In this document: one piece after another, positions 26,306 to 35,460 of the stretch
How positions within the stretch are numbered: position 1 is the stretch's first letter
How the letters are laid out: each line of letters begins with the position of its first letter
NCBI RefSeq assembly: GCF_002811245.1
Contig: NZ_NIVQ01000005.1
Coordinates: 62,001-126,000 of the forward strand
Source of the DNA: Vibrio salilacus
GTDB lineage: Bacteria; Pseudomonadota; Gammaproteobacteria; Enterobacterales; Vibrionaceae
DNA: 64,000 bases
Direction of reading: 5' to 3'
The notes under the pieces: generated by a model
What the model was told of the DNA's origin: nothing
The model's input: only the letters and a program-made list of their open reading frames with translations
Databases searched by the model: none
Program-made: the position numbers and the translations under genes

Positions 26306-27289
26306 ATGACGAATCCACTTATTTCGATCCGCAATCTCTGCGTTGATTATATTACCGATGCTGGCGACGTGCGCGCCTGTAACAATGTCAGCTTCGATAT
26401 TGCTCCAGGCGAGGTTTTTGGCCTTGCCGGAGAGTCCGGTTGTGGTAAATCGACGGTTGCCTTCTCGCTGATGCGCCTACATAAGCCGCCCGCGTATATT
26501 AGCGGTGGTGAGGTCATCTTCAACGGCGAAAATATCCTCCAATACAGCGACGAAAGAATGCAATCTTTCCGCTGGAGTGAAATGTCAATGGTGTTCCAGA
26601 GTGCAATGAATGCGCTTAACCCAGTCTTGACCATGGAAGATCAATTTTGTGACGTCATCATGCGTCACACCACTATGACTCGTGAACAGGCACGTAAGCG
26701 TGCAGAAGGTCTGCTGGAAATCGTTGATATCCACCCAAGTCGTTTAACCGACTACCCGCACCAATTCTCTGGTGGTATGCGCCAGCGTTTGGTGATTGCG
26801 ATTGCGTTAGCCCTAAATCCAAAAATGATCATCATGGATGAGCCAACAACGGCACTGGATGTAGTGGTACAGCGCGAGATTCTGCAAAAAATCTACGCTT
26901 TAAAAGAAGAGTTTGGCTTCTCTATTTTGTTCATTACCCATGACTTGTCACTGATGGTCGAGTTCTCAGACCGAATTGGCATCATGTACTCGGGCGAATT
27001 AATCGAAGTCGCACCTTCTAAAGAGATTTTGCAAACGCCTTTCCACCCTTACACCAAAGGGTTGGGCAGTTCTTTTCCTCCATTAATCGGCCCAAAAACC
27101 AAGTTAACCGGTATTCCAGGCAACCCTCTCAACTTGTTGGAAATTCCGCAAGGTTGTCGCTTTCAAGCTCGCTGTGACCGCGTGCATGAAGCCTGTACTA
27201 AGGTACCGACCGCGTTAAGACAAGTTGAGCCAAATCGTTTCTCAAATTGCCATCTTTACGGTGAAACCATTGCTCAAGCCAAGCTCTAG
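26306..27289 (+). CDS. Chitin-oligosaccharide ABC transporter ATPase 1 (DppD type)
   Basis: Cytosolic ATPase that powers uptake together with the next gene. The 327-residue product shows Walker A GESGCGKST, Q-loop MVFQSAMNALNP, the ABC signature FSGGMRQRLVIAIAL, Walker B MIIMDEPTTALDV, H-loop ITHDL, and the C-terminal oligopeptide-transporter domain with the cysteine cluster GCRFQARCDRVHEAC...SNC. In DppD/OppD relatives these four cysteines hold a 4Fe-4S cluster or metal. Co-transcribed with the permeases. Confidence 0.93.
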   Translation: MTNPLISIRNLCVDYITDAGDVRACNNVSFDIAPGEVFGLAGESGCGKSTVAFSLMRLHKPPAYISGGEVIFNGENILQYSDERMQSFRWSEMSMVFQSAMNALNPVLTMEDQFCDVIMRHTTMTREQARKRAEGLLEIVDIHPSRLTDYPHQFSGGMRQRLVIAIALALNPKMIIMDEPTTALDVVVQREILQKIYALKEEFGFSILFITHDLSLMVEFSDRIGIMYSGELIEVAPSKEILQTPFHPYTKGLGSSFPPLIGPKTKLTGIPGNPLNLLEIPQGCRFQARCDRVHEACTKVPTALRQVEPNRFSNCHLYGETIAQAKL

Positions 27290-27331
27290 CAATTGATTGA
27301 TAAATAAGAACGAATATTACTGGAGAGAATT

Positions 27332-28327
27332 ATGAGCAAAGCATTTGGCGAACTACTGATTGAAGGCAAAAATCTAGTCAAAGATTTTCCAATCAACAGT
27401 AACGCACTAAAACAACCTCTGATGCGTGCGATCAACGACGTATCATTCAAAATGTACAAAAGCCGCGGTCTTTCTGTGGTGGGTGAGTCAGGATCTGGCA
27501 AATCAACCACGGCGAAAATGATCGCCAAGATGTACGCCCCAACCGATGGCGTTATCGAGTACAAAGGTCGCGATATTCAAGATATCACCACCAAAAAAGA
27601 TCTCATGCACTACCGCGAAGGTGTGCAAATGGTATGGCAAGACCCGTTCGGTTCATTAAATCCAACGCATAATATTTTTCACCATATTGCGCGTCCTTTA
27701 TTGATTCACCACAAGGTGTCTCCGAGCAACAAAAAAGAGCTCGAAGAACGCGTCTATGACTTGCTTGAACAAGTGGGATTAATTCCACCAAAAGAAACCG
27801 CGCAGAAGTTCCCACATCAACTTTCCGGTGGTCAACGTCAGCGTGTCAATCTCGCACGTAACATTGCGGTTGGCGCCGAAGTGGTTCTTGCTGATGAGCC
27901 AACCTCTATGCTGGATGTCTCGATTCGTGCTGGTGTATTGAACCTGATGGAAGAGATGAAATTTGAGAAACAGATGTCTCTGCTTTACATCACTCACGAT
28001 ATCGCCACTGCACGTTATATCGCCGAAGATCTTGCCGTTATGTACGTCGGTCATATGGTTGAATGGGGCGACACCGAAGAGATCATTCACGATCCTCAGC
28101 ACCCCTACACTCAACTGCTGGTTTCGGCAGTGCCTGACCCAAGCAAGTCGATCCACGAGAAGCTCAAGGGCAATAAAGGGGAAATTCCTCTTTGGACCCC
28201 CGTTTCTGTTGGCTGTCCGTTTGCAGGTCGTTGTCAGCAAGCTAGTGACAAGTGTCGTGAGAAATTACCTGAGGTGACTCAGTTGTCTGACAACCACTTT
28301 GTACGTTGCTACTTATACGAAAATTAA
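27332..28327 (+). CDS. Chitin-oligosaccharide ABC transporter ATPase 2 (DppF type)
   Basis: Second ATPase of the heterodimer. The 331-residue product has Walker A GESGSGKST, Q-loop MVWQDPFGSLNP, signature LSGGQRQRVNLARNI, Walker B VVLADEPTSMLDV, H-loop ITHDIATARYIAEDLAVMYVGHMVEWG, and the C-terminal cysteine cluster GCPFAGRCQQASDKC...VRC. GGAGAG precedes the ATG. The 42-bp gap before it has no terminator. A 10-bp perfect stem-loop follows the gene. Confidence 0.93.
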   Translation: MSKAFGELLIEGKNLVKDFPINSNALKQPLMRAINDVSFKMYKSRGLSVVGESGSGKSTTAKMIAKMYAPTDGVIEYKGRDIQDITTKKDLMHYREGVQMVWQDPFGSLNPTHNIFHHIARPLLIHHKVSPSNKKELEERVYDLLEQVGLIPPKETAQKFPHQLSGGQRQRVNLARNIAVGAEVVLADEPTSMLDVSIRAGVLNLMEEMKFEKQMSLLYITHDIATARYIAEDLAVMYVGHMVEWGDTEEIIHDPQHPYTQLLVSAVPDPSKSIHEKLKGNKGEIPLWTPVSVGCPFAGRCQQASDKCREKLPEVTQLSDNHFVRCYLYEN

Positions 28328-28333
28328 CCGACC

Positions 28334-28357
28334 GAGCCAAGAGAGCGCTCTTGGCTC
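28334..28357 (+). other. Intercistronic stem-loop between transporter and catabolic genes
   Basis: GAGCCAAGAG-AGCG-CTCTTGGCTC, a perfect 10-bp stem with a 4-base loop, followed by AATAACAAT rather than T's. It separates the uptake genes from the enzyme genes. Confidence 0.7.
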
Positions 28358-28392
28358 AATAACAATAATGAATAAATGTTTCGGAGAATTTA

Positions 28393-30111
28393 ATGCTGCT
28401 ACTTACTAACCATATTGGTTATGAACCCCTTGGGCCAAAGCAGGCTGTTTTGATGACTCGTAAAGCGCGTCTATCTTCTACCACTGCACTGTTAGTCTGT
28501 GCCGATAGCCATCAAACTGTCGCGACTTTTGCCATTGAGAAAGGCACTAAGGTTGCACATTGGCACCAAGGGTATTTTTTTCGCATTGATTTCTCGCACT
28601 TTGAACAAACGGGTAACTACTACCTTAAGGTAGACAACCTTCGCTCTGAGGTTTTCTCGCTCGTAACTGGGCTGTTGTTTAACAACACTTTTTCCGACGT
28701 GTTGCACTACTTTAAATCACAGCGTTGTGGTGGCCGTTTTGACAAACAAGATCATCATATTCCTTTATTGGGCAGTGACGAACAGGTCGATGTCCATGGC
28801 GGCTGGTATGACGCCTCTGGTGATATCAGTAAGTATCTCAGCCATCTCTCGTACGCCAATTATCTCAACCCACAGCAGACTCCGATGGTGGTTTGGAACA
28901 TGCTTTCTGCACTTGAGCTATTAGCCCAAAGCGCAGATGTCGCGGCTTTCACTCACGTGCGTTTAATCGAAGAAGCGCTGTTTGGCGCCGACTTTTTAGT
29001 CCGAATGCAAAACCAAGCTGGCTTTTTCTACATGACGGTGTTTGATAAGTGGTCAAAAGATATCAACCAACGTGAAATTTGCGCCTATCAAACCCAACAA
29101 GGTGATAAAACAGCCGACTATCAAGCTGGGTTTCGCCAAGGTGGCGGGATGGCAATTGCAGCCCTTGCCGCTGCCGCGCGCCTTGATGAAAGCGGGCAAT
29201 ATACTCAGGCCGACTACCTCAATGCAGCCCAAACCGGATACTGGCACCTCAAACAGCACAATCTTGATTATCTTGATGATGGTCAAGAGAACATTATCGA
29301 TGAATATTGCGCACTACTTGCAGCGGTCGAGTTATATCGAACCACCCGCAACGGCGACTATTTAGCAGAGAGTCGTTACTGGAGCGAACGCCTCCAGCTA
29401 CGTCAATGCAGCGATGAACAACAAACGCATTTTTGGTCAGCCAATCACGATGGCAGCCGACCTTACTATCACGCTGCAGAAGCAGGCCTGCCTGTGATTG
29501 CGCTATGCCAGTACTTAAAGATCGAAACAGACAGCAATAAAACCGCGCTGGCAAAACAGACCATTGCTCGCGCCGTCGAGTTTGAACTCAGCATTACCAC
29601 CCAAGTGGCCAACCCATTTGGTTATCCACGTCAATATGTTAAAGGGCTAACTGAAGCCAAGCGCGACGCCTACTTCGTTGCGCATAACAATGAATCTGGC
29701 TACTGGTGGCAAGGTGAAAATGCCCGTTTAGGGTCTCTTAGTGCCATGGCCTTTTGTGCCTTACCTTATCTTCAACAAAGCGACACGCAGCAACGCTTAC
29801 TCAAGTTTAGCCAAAACAGCCTTAACTGGATTGTTGGCCTTAATCCGTACCATATGTGCATGCTCGACGGGCACGGGCATAACAACCCAGATTACTTGCC
29901 TCAGCTGGGTTTTTTCAACGCAAAAGGCGGCGTGTGTAACGGTATCACTGGTGGGTTTGAGGATGAGCAAGATATCGCTTTCAATCCTGAACCACAAAAA
30001 GAGGACATGTTGCAAAACTGGCGCTGGGGAGAGCAATGGATTCCTCACGGCGCGTGGTACTTACTCGCCATTTCTCATCAGTACCACTACTTTAAGGGGT
30101 GTCAATCATGA
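28393..30111 (+). CDS. GH9-family exo-beta-D-glucosaminidase
   Basis: Cytosolic glycoside hydrolase of family 9. Vibrionaceae homologues, annotated as endoglucanase-related, have been shown to remove non-reducing-end glucosamine from chito-oligosaccharides. The 572-residue product lacks a signal peptide. It has an N-terminal Ig-like CelD_N domain (residues 1-85, NHIGYEPLGPKQAVL), then the alpha-barrel domain with GGWYDASGDISKYL (D140 and D144 are the likely catalytic base pair; cellulases have DAGD without the extra residue) and LNPYHMCMLDGHGHNNPDYLPQ near the C terminus; E547 in WGEQWIPHGAW is the likely proton donor. The last 4 bp overlap the kinase gene (ATGA). Confidence 0.88.
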   Translation: MLLLTNHIGYEPLGPKQAVLMTRKARLSSTTALLVCADSHQTVATFAIEKGTKVAHWHQGYFFRIDFSHFEQTGNYYLKVDNLRSEVFSLVTGLLFNNTFSDVLHYFKSQRCGGRFDKQDHHIPLLGSDEQVDVHGGWYDASGDISKYLSHLSYANYLNPQQTPMVVWNMLSALELLAQSADVAAFTHVRLIEEALFGADFLVRMQNQAGFFYMTVFDKWSKDINQREICAYQTQQGDKTADYQAGFRQGGGMAIAALAAAARLDESGQYTQADYLNAAQTGYWHLKQHNLDYLDDGQENIIDEYCALLAAVELYRTTRNGDYLAESRYWSERLQLRQCSDEQQTHFWSANHDGSRPYYHAAEAGLPVIALCQYLKIETDSNKTALAKQTIARAVEFELSITTQVANPFGYPRQYVKGLTEAKRDAYFVAHNNESGYWWQGENARLGSLSAMAFCALPYLQQSDTQQRLLKFSQNSLNWIVGLNPYHMCMLDGHGHNNPDYLPQLGFFNAKGGVCNGITGGFEDEQDIAFNPEPQKEDMLQNWRWGEQWIPHGAWYLLAISHQYHYFKGCQS

Positions 30112-30983
30112 GCCAGTATCTAGTCGGAATTGACGGTGGTGGCACCTCTTGCCGTGCTCGCATTCGAGATCAACATGGTCAATTAATTGGTGAAGGCAAA
30201 AGCGGCAGCGCCAATATATTACTCGGTGTCGAAACAGCCATGACATCGATTGTTGACGCAATTACCCAAGCCGCAGCTCAAGGCGGTTTAAGTGCGTCCG
30301 CTTTTGCCGACATGGATGTAGGGCTTGCACTTGCTGGTGCAGAGCAAAAAAACGCGTGGTTTGAATTTATGCAAGTCGCGCACCCTTTCGCTTCGATAGT
30401 CCTTAATACCGATGCTTATGGCGCCTGTGTGGGTGCACACCAAGGCGATGAAGGCGCGATTATGATCGCCGGCACCGGATCCTGTGGTATCTATCTCGCA
30501 GATGGGCAACAACACGTTGTTGGCGGACGAGAATTTCCTATTTCCGATCAAGGCGGCGGCGCCGTGATGGGACTGCGCTTGATTCAGCAGGTGCTGTTGG
30601 TTCAAGACGGAATTGGTCAAGCAACACCGCTCACAGAGCACGTAATGCAGCATTTCAACCATGACATAGACCAAATTGTTAGTTGGTCTAAACACGCACT
30701 ACCGCGCGATTATGGCCAATTTTCACCGGCTATTTTTCAACACGCAGCTCAAGGTGACACTCTCGCTATTGCCATGCTCAAGCACACCGCTGCCGATATT
30801 GAAATGTTTCTCGTTGCGCTCAATCGCCAAGGGGCGACGCGTATCTGTTTAATGGGCAGTATCGCCGAGCGCATCAAAGCTTGGTTATCGCCTCCTGTTC
30901 AAGCCTGGATTGTTGAGCCGCAGTATGACGCTATTGAAGGCGCCTTAATGTTTGCTGGCAAGCCTGAACACAATTTGTATTAA
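30108..30983 (+). CDS. N-acetylglucosamine/glucosamine kinase, BadF/BcrA ATPase family (GspK)
   Basis: Cytosolic ATP-dependent kinase that phosphorylates GlcNAc or GlcN released from oligosaccharides. The 291-residue product has the ASKHA ATPase fold: phosphate-1 motif GIDGGGTSCRARI, VLNTDAYGACVGAHQGDEGAIMIAGTGS (phosphate-2 and substrate region), and GGREFPISDQGGGAVMGL, which is typical of bacterial glucosamine-specific kinases. The start is the ATG at 30108 with AAGGGG upstream, overlapping the GH9 stop codon, which implies translational coupling; a GTG at 30099 is in frame but too close to the binding site. Confidence 0.9.
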   Translation: MSQYLVGIDGGGTSCRARIRDQHGQLIGEGKSGSANILLGVETAMTSIVDAITQAAAQGGLSASAFADMDVGLALAGAEQKNAWFEFMQVAHPFASIVLNTDAYGACVGAHQGDEGAIMIAGTGSCGIYLADGQQHVVGGREFPISDQGGGAVMGLRLIQQVLLVQDGIGQATPLTEHVMQHFNHDIDQIVSWSKHALPRDYGQFSPAIFQHAAQGDTLAIAMLKHTAADIEMFLVALNRQGATRICLMGSIAERIKAWLSPPVQAWIVEPQYDAIEGALMFAGKPEHNLY

Positions 30984-30994
30984 GGAATACGAAT

Positions 30995-32908
30995 ATGAGC
31001 TATCGAGTCGAACTTGCCGTACTTGCCGAGAAAAAGCATTTTTGCCGCTTTGGTTTAACGCTGCACAATCTCAGCGACCAAAATCTCACAGACTGGCACC
31101 TCCAGTTCATTATCGACCGATTCATTCAGCCCGACAGTTTTACTCACGGCGCTATCAAACAGACTGGCAGTTTCTGTTGTCTAACGCCTGACCGTGCAGT
31201 GCTGCCTGCCAATCAACACTATTATTGCGAATTTAGTATTAACACGGCGCCGCTGCGCTTTTACACCGATGGATTAAAAGACGCGCTGATTATTGCTGAT
31301 GGCGGTGCGACTCAGCACACGGTGACGTTAACGCCGATCATGCTGGCCTCACCCTATCGTGGAAAAAGCGAACTGCCCTCCGTTGAGCCGGCGGCGCTCG
31401 CGGTGATCCCCAAGCCTAGCCGAATCGAGCGACTTGATGGCAAGTTTCACTTAACCACTTCGAGCCAAATCACGCTCCAAGCTTCACTGGCCGAGCATGC
31501 CGCGACGTGGTTACAACAAGAGATCGAACGCCTCTATCAATTTCGTGCCCAAACGGTCGGTCAAAGTGACATCATCTATCGTAAAAACCCAACTTTAGAC
31601 GAGGGTGAATACCAAATCAGTATTACTGGTTCTGGCGTACGGCTTGAGGCGGGATCACGCTCAGGCTTTGTTCATGCCAGCGCAACTTTATTGCAGCTTA
31701 TCGATCATGACGAGGACCTCAGTACACTCACCCTACCTTATGTGAAAATTTGCGATAAACCACGCTTTAAGTACCGCGGAATGATGCTCGACTGCGCCCG
31801 TCATTTCCATTCGGTCGACATGGTTAAGCGCTTAATCAACCAATTAGCACACTACAAATTTAATACTTTCCATTGGCACCTGACCGATGACGAAGGCTGG
31901 CGACTCGAAATCAAAGCCTTTCCACAACTGACTAAATGTGGCGCCTATCGTGGGGCTAATCATCCACTAGAGCCTCAGTTTAGTAGTCTCGCGAATACCT
32001 ACGGCGGCTATTACACGCAGCAAGAGGTTATCGAGGTGATTGGATACGCGAAACAGCGTGGGATTAACATTATTCCTGAGATCGACATCCCAGGTCACTG
32101 CCGCGCGGCGCTCAAATCACTGCCTGACCTGCTTGTCGACCGACAAGATTCTTCTCAATATCGCAGCATTCAACATTACAGTGATAATGTGCTTTCTCCG
32201 GCGCTATCCGGCACCTATCAGTTTTTAGACAAGGTACTTGAAGAGGTCGCTGAGCTATTCCCTTCTCCTTGGGTACACATCGGTGCTGACGAAGTGCCCG
32301 ATGGTGTCTGGTTAGAGAGCCCAGCTTGTCAGCAATTGATGCAACAGTACGGCTACCACTGCGCTAAAGATTTGCAAGGTCATCTGCTTCGCTATGCAGA
32401 GAAGAAGCTTCGTTCTTTAGGCAAACGCATGGTCGGTTGGGAAGAGGCACAGCATGGTAACAAAGTCAGTAAAGATACCGTTATCTACTCTTGGTTGAGC
32501 GAAGAAGCGGCCCTCAACTGCGCCAAGCAAGGTTTTGACGTGGTCTTACAACCTGGCCAATCAACCTATCTCGATATGGCGCAAGACTACAGACCTGAAG
32601 AGCCAGGCGTTGATTGGGCGGCAGTGATTCCACTTGAAAATGCTTACCGCTATGAGCCTTTAGCGCACATTCCCGACAACGACCCTATTCGTAAACGTAT
32701 TTTAGGTATTCAGTGCGCGCTATGGAGTGAGATTGTCACTCACCAGTCACGCCTCGACTATATGATTTTCCCTCGATTAACCGCATTAGCAGAAGCGTGT
32801 TGGACAGAGAAATCACAACGCAACTGGCTCGACTATCTGGCGCGGTTAAAAGGCCACTTGCCGTTGCTCGATAAACAAAAGATTGAATATCGACCACCTT
32901 GGAAATAA
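30995..32908 (+). CDS. GH20 beta-N-acetylhexosaminidase (cytosolic)
   Basis: Cleaves terminal GlcNAc from chito-oligosaccharides by substrate-assisted catalysis. The 637-residue product has an N-terminal beta domain (1-135, a CHB_HEX-like carbohydrate-binding fold), a GH20b domain (about 140-255) and the catalytic barrel beginning with KYRGMMLDCARHFHSVDMVKRLINQLAHYKFNTFHWHLTDDEGWRLE split over two motifs. The catalytic pair D432-E433 is visible in HIGADEVPDG. There is no signal peptide, so it acts on imported oligomers. It starts 11 bp after the kinase gene. Two hairpins lie after it. Confidence 0.93.
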   Translation: MSYRVELAVLAEKKHFCRFGLTLHNLSDQNLTDWHLQFIIDRFIQPDSFTHGAIKQTGSFCCLTPDRAVLPANQHYYCEFSINTAPLRFYTDGLKDALIIADGGATQHTVTLTPIMLASPYRGKSELPSVEPAALAVIPKPSRIERLDGKFHLTTSSQITLQASLAEHAATWLQQEIERLYQFRAQTVGQSDIIYRKNPTLDEGEYQISITGSGVRLEAGSRSGFVHASATLLQLIDHDEDLSTLTLPYVKICDKPRFKYRGMMLDCARHFHSVDMVKRLINQLAHYKFNTFHWHLTDDEGWRLEIKAFPQLTKCGAYRGANHPLEPQFSSLANTYGGYYTQQEVIEVIGYAKQRGINIIPEIDIPGHCRAALKSLPDLLVDRQDSSQYRSIQHYSDNVLSPALSGTYQFLDKVLEEVAELFPSPWVHIGADEVPDGVWLESPACQQLMQQYGYHCAKDLQGHLLRYAEKKLRSLGKRMVGWEEAQHGNKVSKDTVIYSWLSEEAALNCAKQGFDVVLQPGQSTYLDMAQDYRPEEPGVDWAAVIPLENAYRYEPLAHIPDNDPIRKRILGIQCALWSEIVTHQSRLDYMIFPRLTALAEACWTEKSQRNWLDYLARLKGHLPLLDKQKIEYRPPWK

Positions 32909-32916
32909 CCATCACC

Positions 32917-32978
32917 GCGAATGACCATCATTCGCCGTTTTCACTAGCTTTAAACGTTTTGGCTACCAAAGTGGTAGC
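32917..32978 (+). other. Tandem stem-loops before the chitobiose phosphorylase gene
   Basis: First GCGAATGA-CCA-TCATTCGC (32917-32935, then CGTTTTC, a weak T-stretch), then GCTACCA-AAG-TGGTAGC (32962-32978), 20 bp ahead of the start codon. The first could be a partial terminator; the second sits next to the ribosome binding site AAAAGGAAA. Confidence 0.6.
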
Positions 32979-32998
32979 TTGGTAAAAAGGAAATTAAC

Positions 32999-35404
32999 AT
33001 GAAATACGGCTATTTCGATAACGACAATCGTGAATACGTCATCACACGCCCTGATGTCCCTGCGCCATGGACCAACTACTTGGGTACCGAGAAGTTTTGC
33101 ACGGTTATCTCACACAATGCTGGCGGTTACTCTTTCTATAATTCACCAGAATATAACCGAGTCACTAAATTCCGCCCTAATGCGACGTTTGACCGCCCAG
33201 GCCATTACGTTTACCTGCGTGATGACCAAAGTGGTGATTACTGGTCTATTTCATGGCAGCCGGTGGCTAAAAGTCTTGATGAAGCCAGCTACGAAGTCCG
33301 TCATGGCTTGTCTTACTCTAAATTTAAGTGTGACTACAACGGCATCGAAGCAACCAAAACCCTATTTGTGCCTAAAGGTGAAGACGCAGAAATTTGGGAT
33401 GTGGTGATCAAAAACACATCAGATAAACCGCGTACGATTAGCGCTTTTTCCTTCGTTGAATTCTCATTTAGTCATATTCAGTCAGACAATCAAAATCACC
33501 AGATGTCACTCTACTCTGCGGGGACCTCATACCGCCAAGGGGTGATTGAATACGACTTGTACTACAACACCAATGATTTCGAAGGTTTTTACTACCTAGC
33601 ATCAACATTTGATCCTGATTCATATGACGGTCAGCGCGATAGCTTCCTCGGTCTATACCGCGACGAAGCCAACCCTATCGCCGTTGAACAAGGCCAGTGC
33701 TTCAACAGTGCACAAACTTGTTACAACCATTGTGGTTCACTGCATAAACAATTCACTATCCAACCAGGAGAAGAGGTGCGTTTTGCCTACATTCTTGGTA
33801 TTGGTAAAAGCAATGGTGAACGTCTGCGCACCAAATACCAAGATTTGGCCAATGTCGATGCGGCGTTTGCAGGCATTAAAGATCACTGGGATGAGCGCTG
33901 CGCCAAGTTCCAAGTTAAGTCGCCGAATGAAGGCCTCGACACCATGATCAATACGTGGACCCTCTACCAAGCAGAAACCTGTGTGGTTTGGTCTCGATTT
34001 GCTTCCTTTATCGAAGTGGGTGGCCGTACTGGTCTGGGTTACCGCGATACCGCGCAAGATGCTATCTCTGTACCACATTCTAATGCGGCAATGACACGCA
34101 AACGCTTAGTCGACTTACTGCGAGGTCAGGTCAAAGCTGGCTACGGTTTACACCTGTTTGATCCCGACTGGTTTGATCCAGAAAAAGCCGATGTCAAACC
34201 GTCAAAGTCTCCGACAGTGGTACCGACACCCTCAGACGAAGACAAGATCCACGGTATTGAAGACACTTGTTCAGACGATCATTTATGGCTGGTGCCGACC
34301 ATTTGTAAGTACGTGATGGAAACGGGTGAGCACAGCTTCTTTGATGAGATGATCCCATACGCTGATGGCGGTGACGCTAGCGTTTATGATCACATGAAAG
34401 CTGCGCTTGATTTCTCGGCTGAATACGTGGGTCAAACAGGCATATGTAAAGGCCTACGCGCCGACTGGAACGACTGTTTGAACCTAGGTGGTGGCGAATC
34501 ATCGATGGTTTCCTTCCTACATTTCTGGGCACTGCAAGAGTTTATCGATTTAGCTAAGTACCTAAGTCGCGATGCCGATGTTGAGAAATACACACAAATG
34601 GCAGCCAACGTGCGCGAAGCGTGTGAAACGCACCTGTGGGATGACGAAGGCGGTTGGTACATTCGTGGTCTGACTAAAAATGGCGACAAGATTGGCACTG
34701 CGCAGCAAGAAGAAGGCCGTGTTCATCTTGAGTCAAATACGCTCGCGGTACTTTCTGGCGCAGTCTCTCAACAGCGCGGTAAACAAGCGATGGACGCAGT
34801 AGATGAAAACTTGTTCTCTGAGTATGGTCTGCATCTCAATGCGCCTTCTTTCGCGACACCAAACGATGATATCGGCTTTGTCACGCGCGTTTACCAAGGC
34901 GTCAAAGAGAACGGTGCTATCTTCTCACACCCTAACCCTTGGGCTTGGGTTGCAGAAGCTAAATTGGGCCGCGGTGACCGCGCCATGAAGTTTTACGATG
35001 CCCTTAATCCATACAATCAAAATGACATCATCGACAAGCGTATTGCTGAACCTTACTCATACGTACAGTTCATTATGGGCCGCGATCACCAAGATCATGG
35101 TCGTGCAAACCACCCATGGTTAACGGGTACCTCTGGTTGGGCTTACTTTGCTGTTACAAACTTCATTTTGGGTGTGCGTACTGGTTTTGATGGCTTAACG
35201 ATTGACCCATGTATTCCGACCAGCTGGCCAGGTTTTGAAGTATCACGCCAATGGCTAGGTGCGACCTACGACATCAAAGTCGAGAACCCAAGCTCCGTTA
35301 GCAAGGGCGTTAAATCCATTACTGTCAACGGCGAGCTCATCAGCGGCGCAGTTCCAGTTCAAGCTGAAGGCAGCGTCAACGAAGTTATCGTTGTTCTCGG
35401 TTAA
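32999..35404 (+). CDS. chbP: N,N'-diacetylchitobiose phosphorylase (GH94)
   Basis: Phosphorolyses (GlcNAc)2 to GlcNAc-1-phosphate and GlcNAc, saving one ATP compared with hydrolysis. The 801-residue product has the same length as the characterised V. proteolyticus enzyme, and the general acid D492 sits in ADWNDCLNLGGGESS, as in that enzyme. Also visible: the N-terminal beta-sandwich (residues 1-270, KYGYFDNDNREYVI), the linker and (alpha/alpha)6 barrel with GGRTGLGYRDTAQDAI, and the C-terminal GTSGWAYFAVTNFILGVR phosphate-binding region. The ATG at 32999 has AAAAGGAAA upstream. Confidence 0.95.
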   Translation: MKYGYFDNDNREYVITRPDVPAPWTNYLGTEKFCTVISHNAGGYSFYNSPEYNRVTKFRPNATFDRPGHYVYLRDDQSGDYWSISWQPVAKSLDEASYEVRHGLSYSKFKCDYNGIEATKTLFVPKGEDAEIWDVVIKNTSDKPRTISAFSFVEFSFSHIQSDNQNHQMSLYSAGTSYRQGVIEYDLYYNTNDFEGFYYLASTFDPDSYDGQRDSFLGLYRDEANPIAVEQGQCFNSAQTCYNHCGSLHKQFTIQPGEEVRFAYILGIGKSNGERLRTKYQDLANVDAAFAGIKDHWDERCAKFQVKSPNEGLDTMINTWTLYQAETCVVWSRFASFIEVGGRTGLGYRDTAQDAISVPHSNAAMTRKRLVDLLRGQVKAGYGLHLFDPDWFDPEKADVKPSKSPTVVPTPSDEDKIHGIEDTCSDDHLWLVPTICKYVMETGEHSFFDEMIPYADGGDASVYDHMKAALDFSAEYVGQTGICKGLRADWNDCLNLGGGESSMVSFLHFWALQEFIDLAKYLSRDADVEKYTQMAANVREACETHLWDDEGGWYIRGLTKNGDKIGTAQQEEGRVHLESNTLAVLSGAVSQQRGKQAMDAVDENLFSEYGLHLNAPSFATPNDDIGFVTRVYQGVKENGAIFSHPNPWAWVAEAKLGRGDRAMKFYDALNPYNQNDIIDKRIAEPYSYVQFIMGRDHQDHGRANHPWLTGTSGWAYFAVTNFILGVRTGFDGLTIDPCIPTSWPGFEVSRQWLGATYDIKVENPSSVSKGVKSITVNGELISGAVPVQAEGSVNEVIVVLG

Positions 35405-35415
35405 TTGACCAAGCG

Positions 35416-35435
35416 CGAGCCTCATTGGAGGCTCG
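35416..35435 (+). other. Intercistronic stem-loop between the phosphorylase and mutase genes
   Basis: CGAGCCTC-ATTG-GAGGCTCG, a perfect 8-bp stem with a 4-base loop, without a T-tract. Confidence 0.65.
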
Positions 35436-35460
35436 TAACTTGGATTAAAGGATGATCAAT

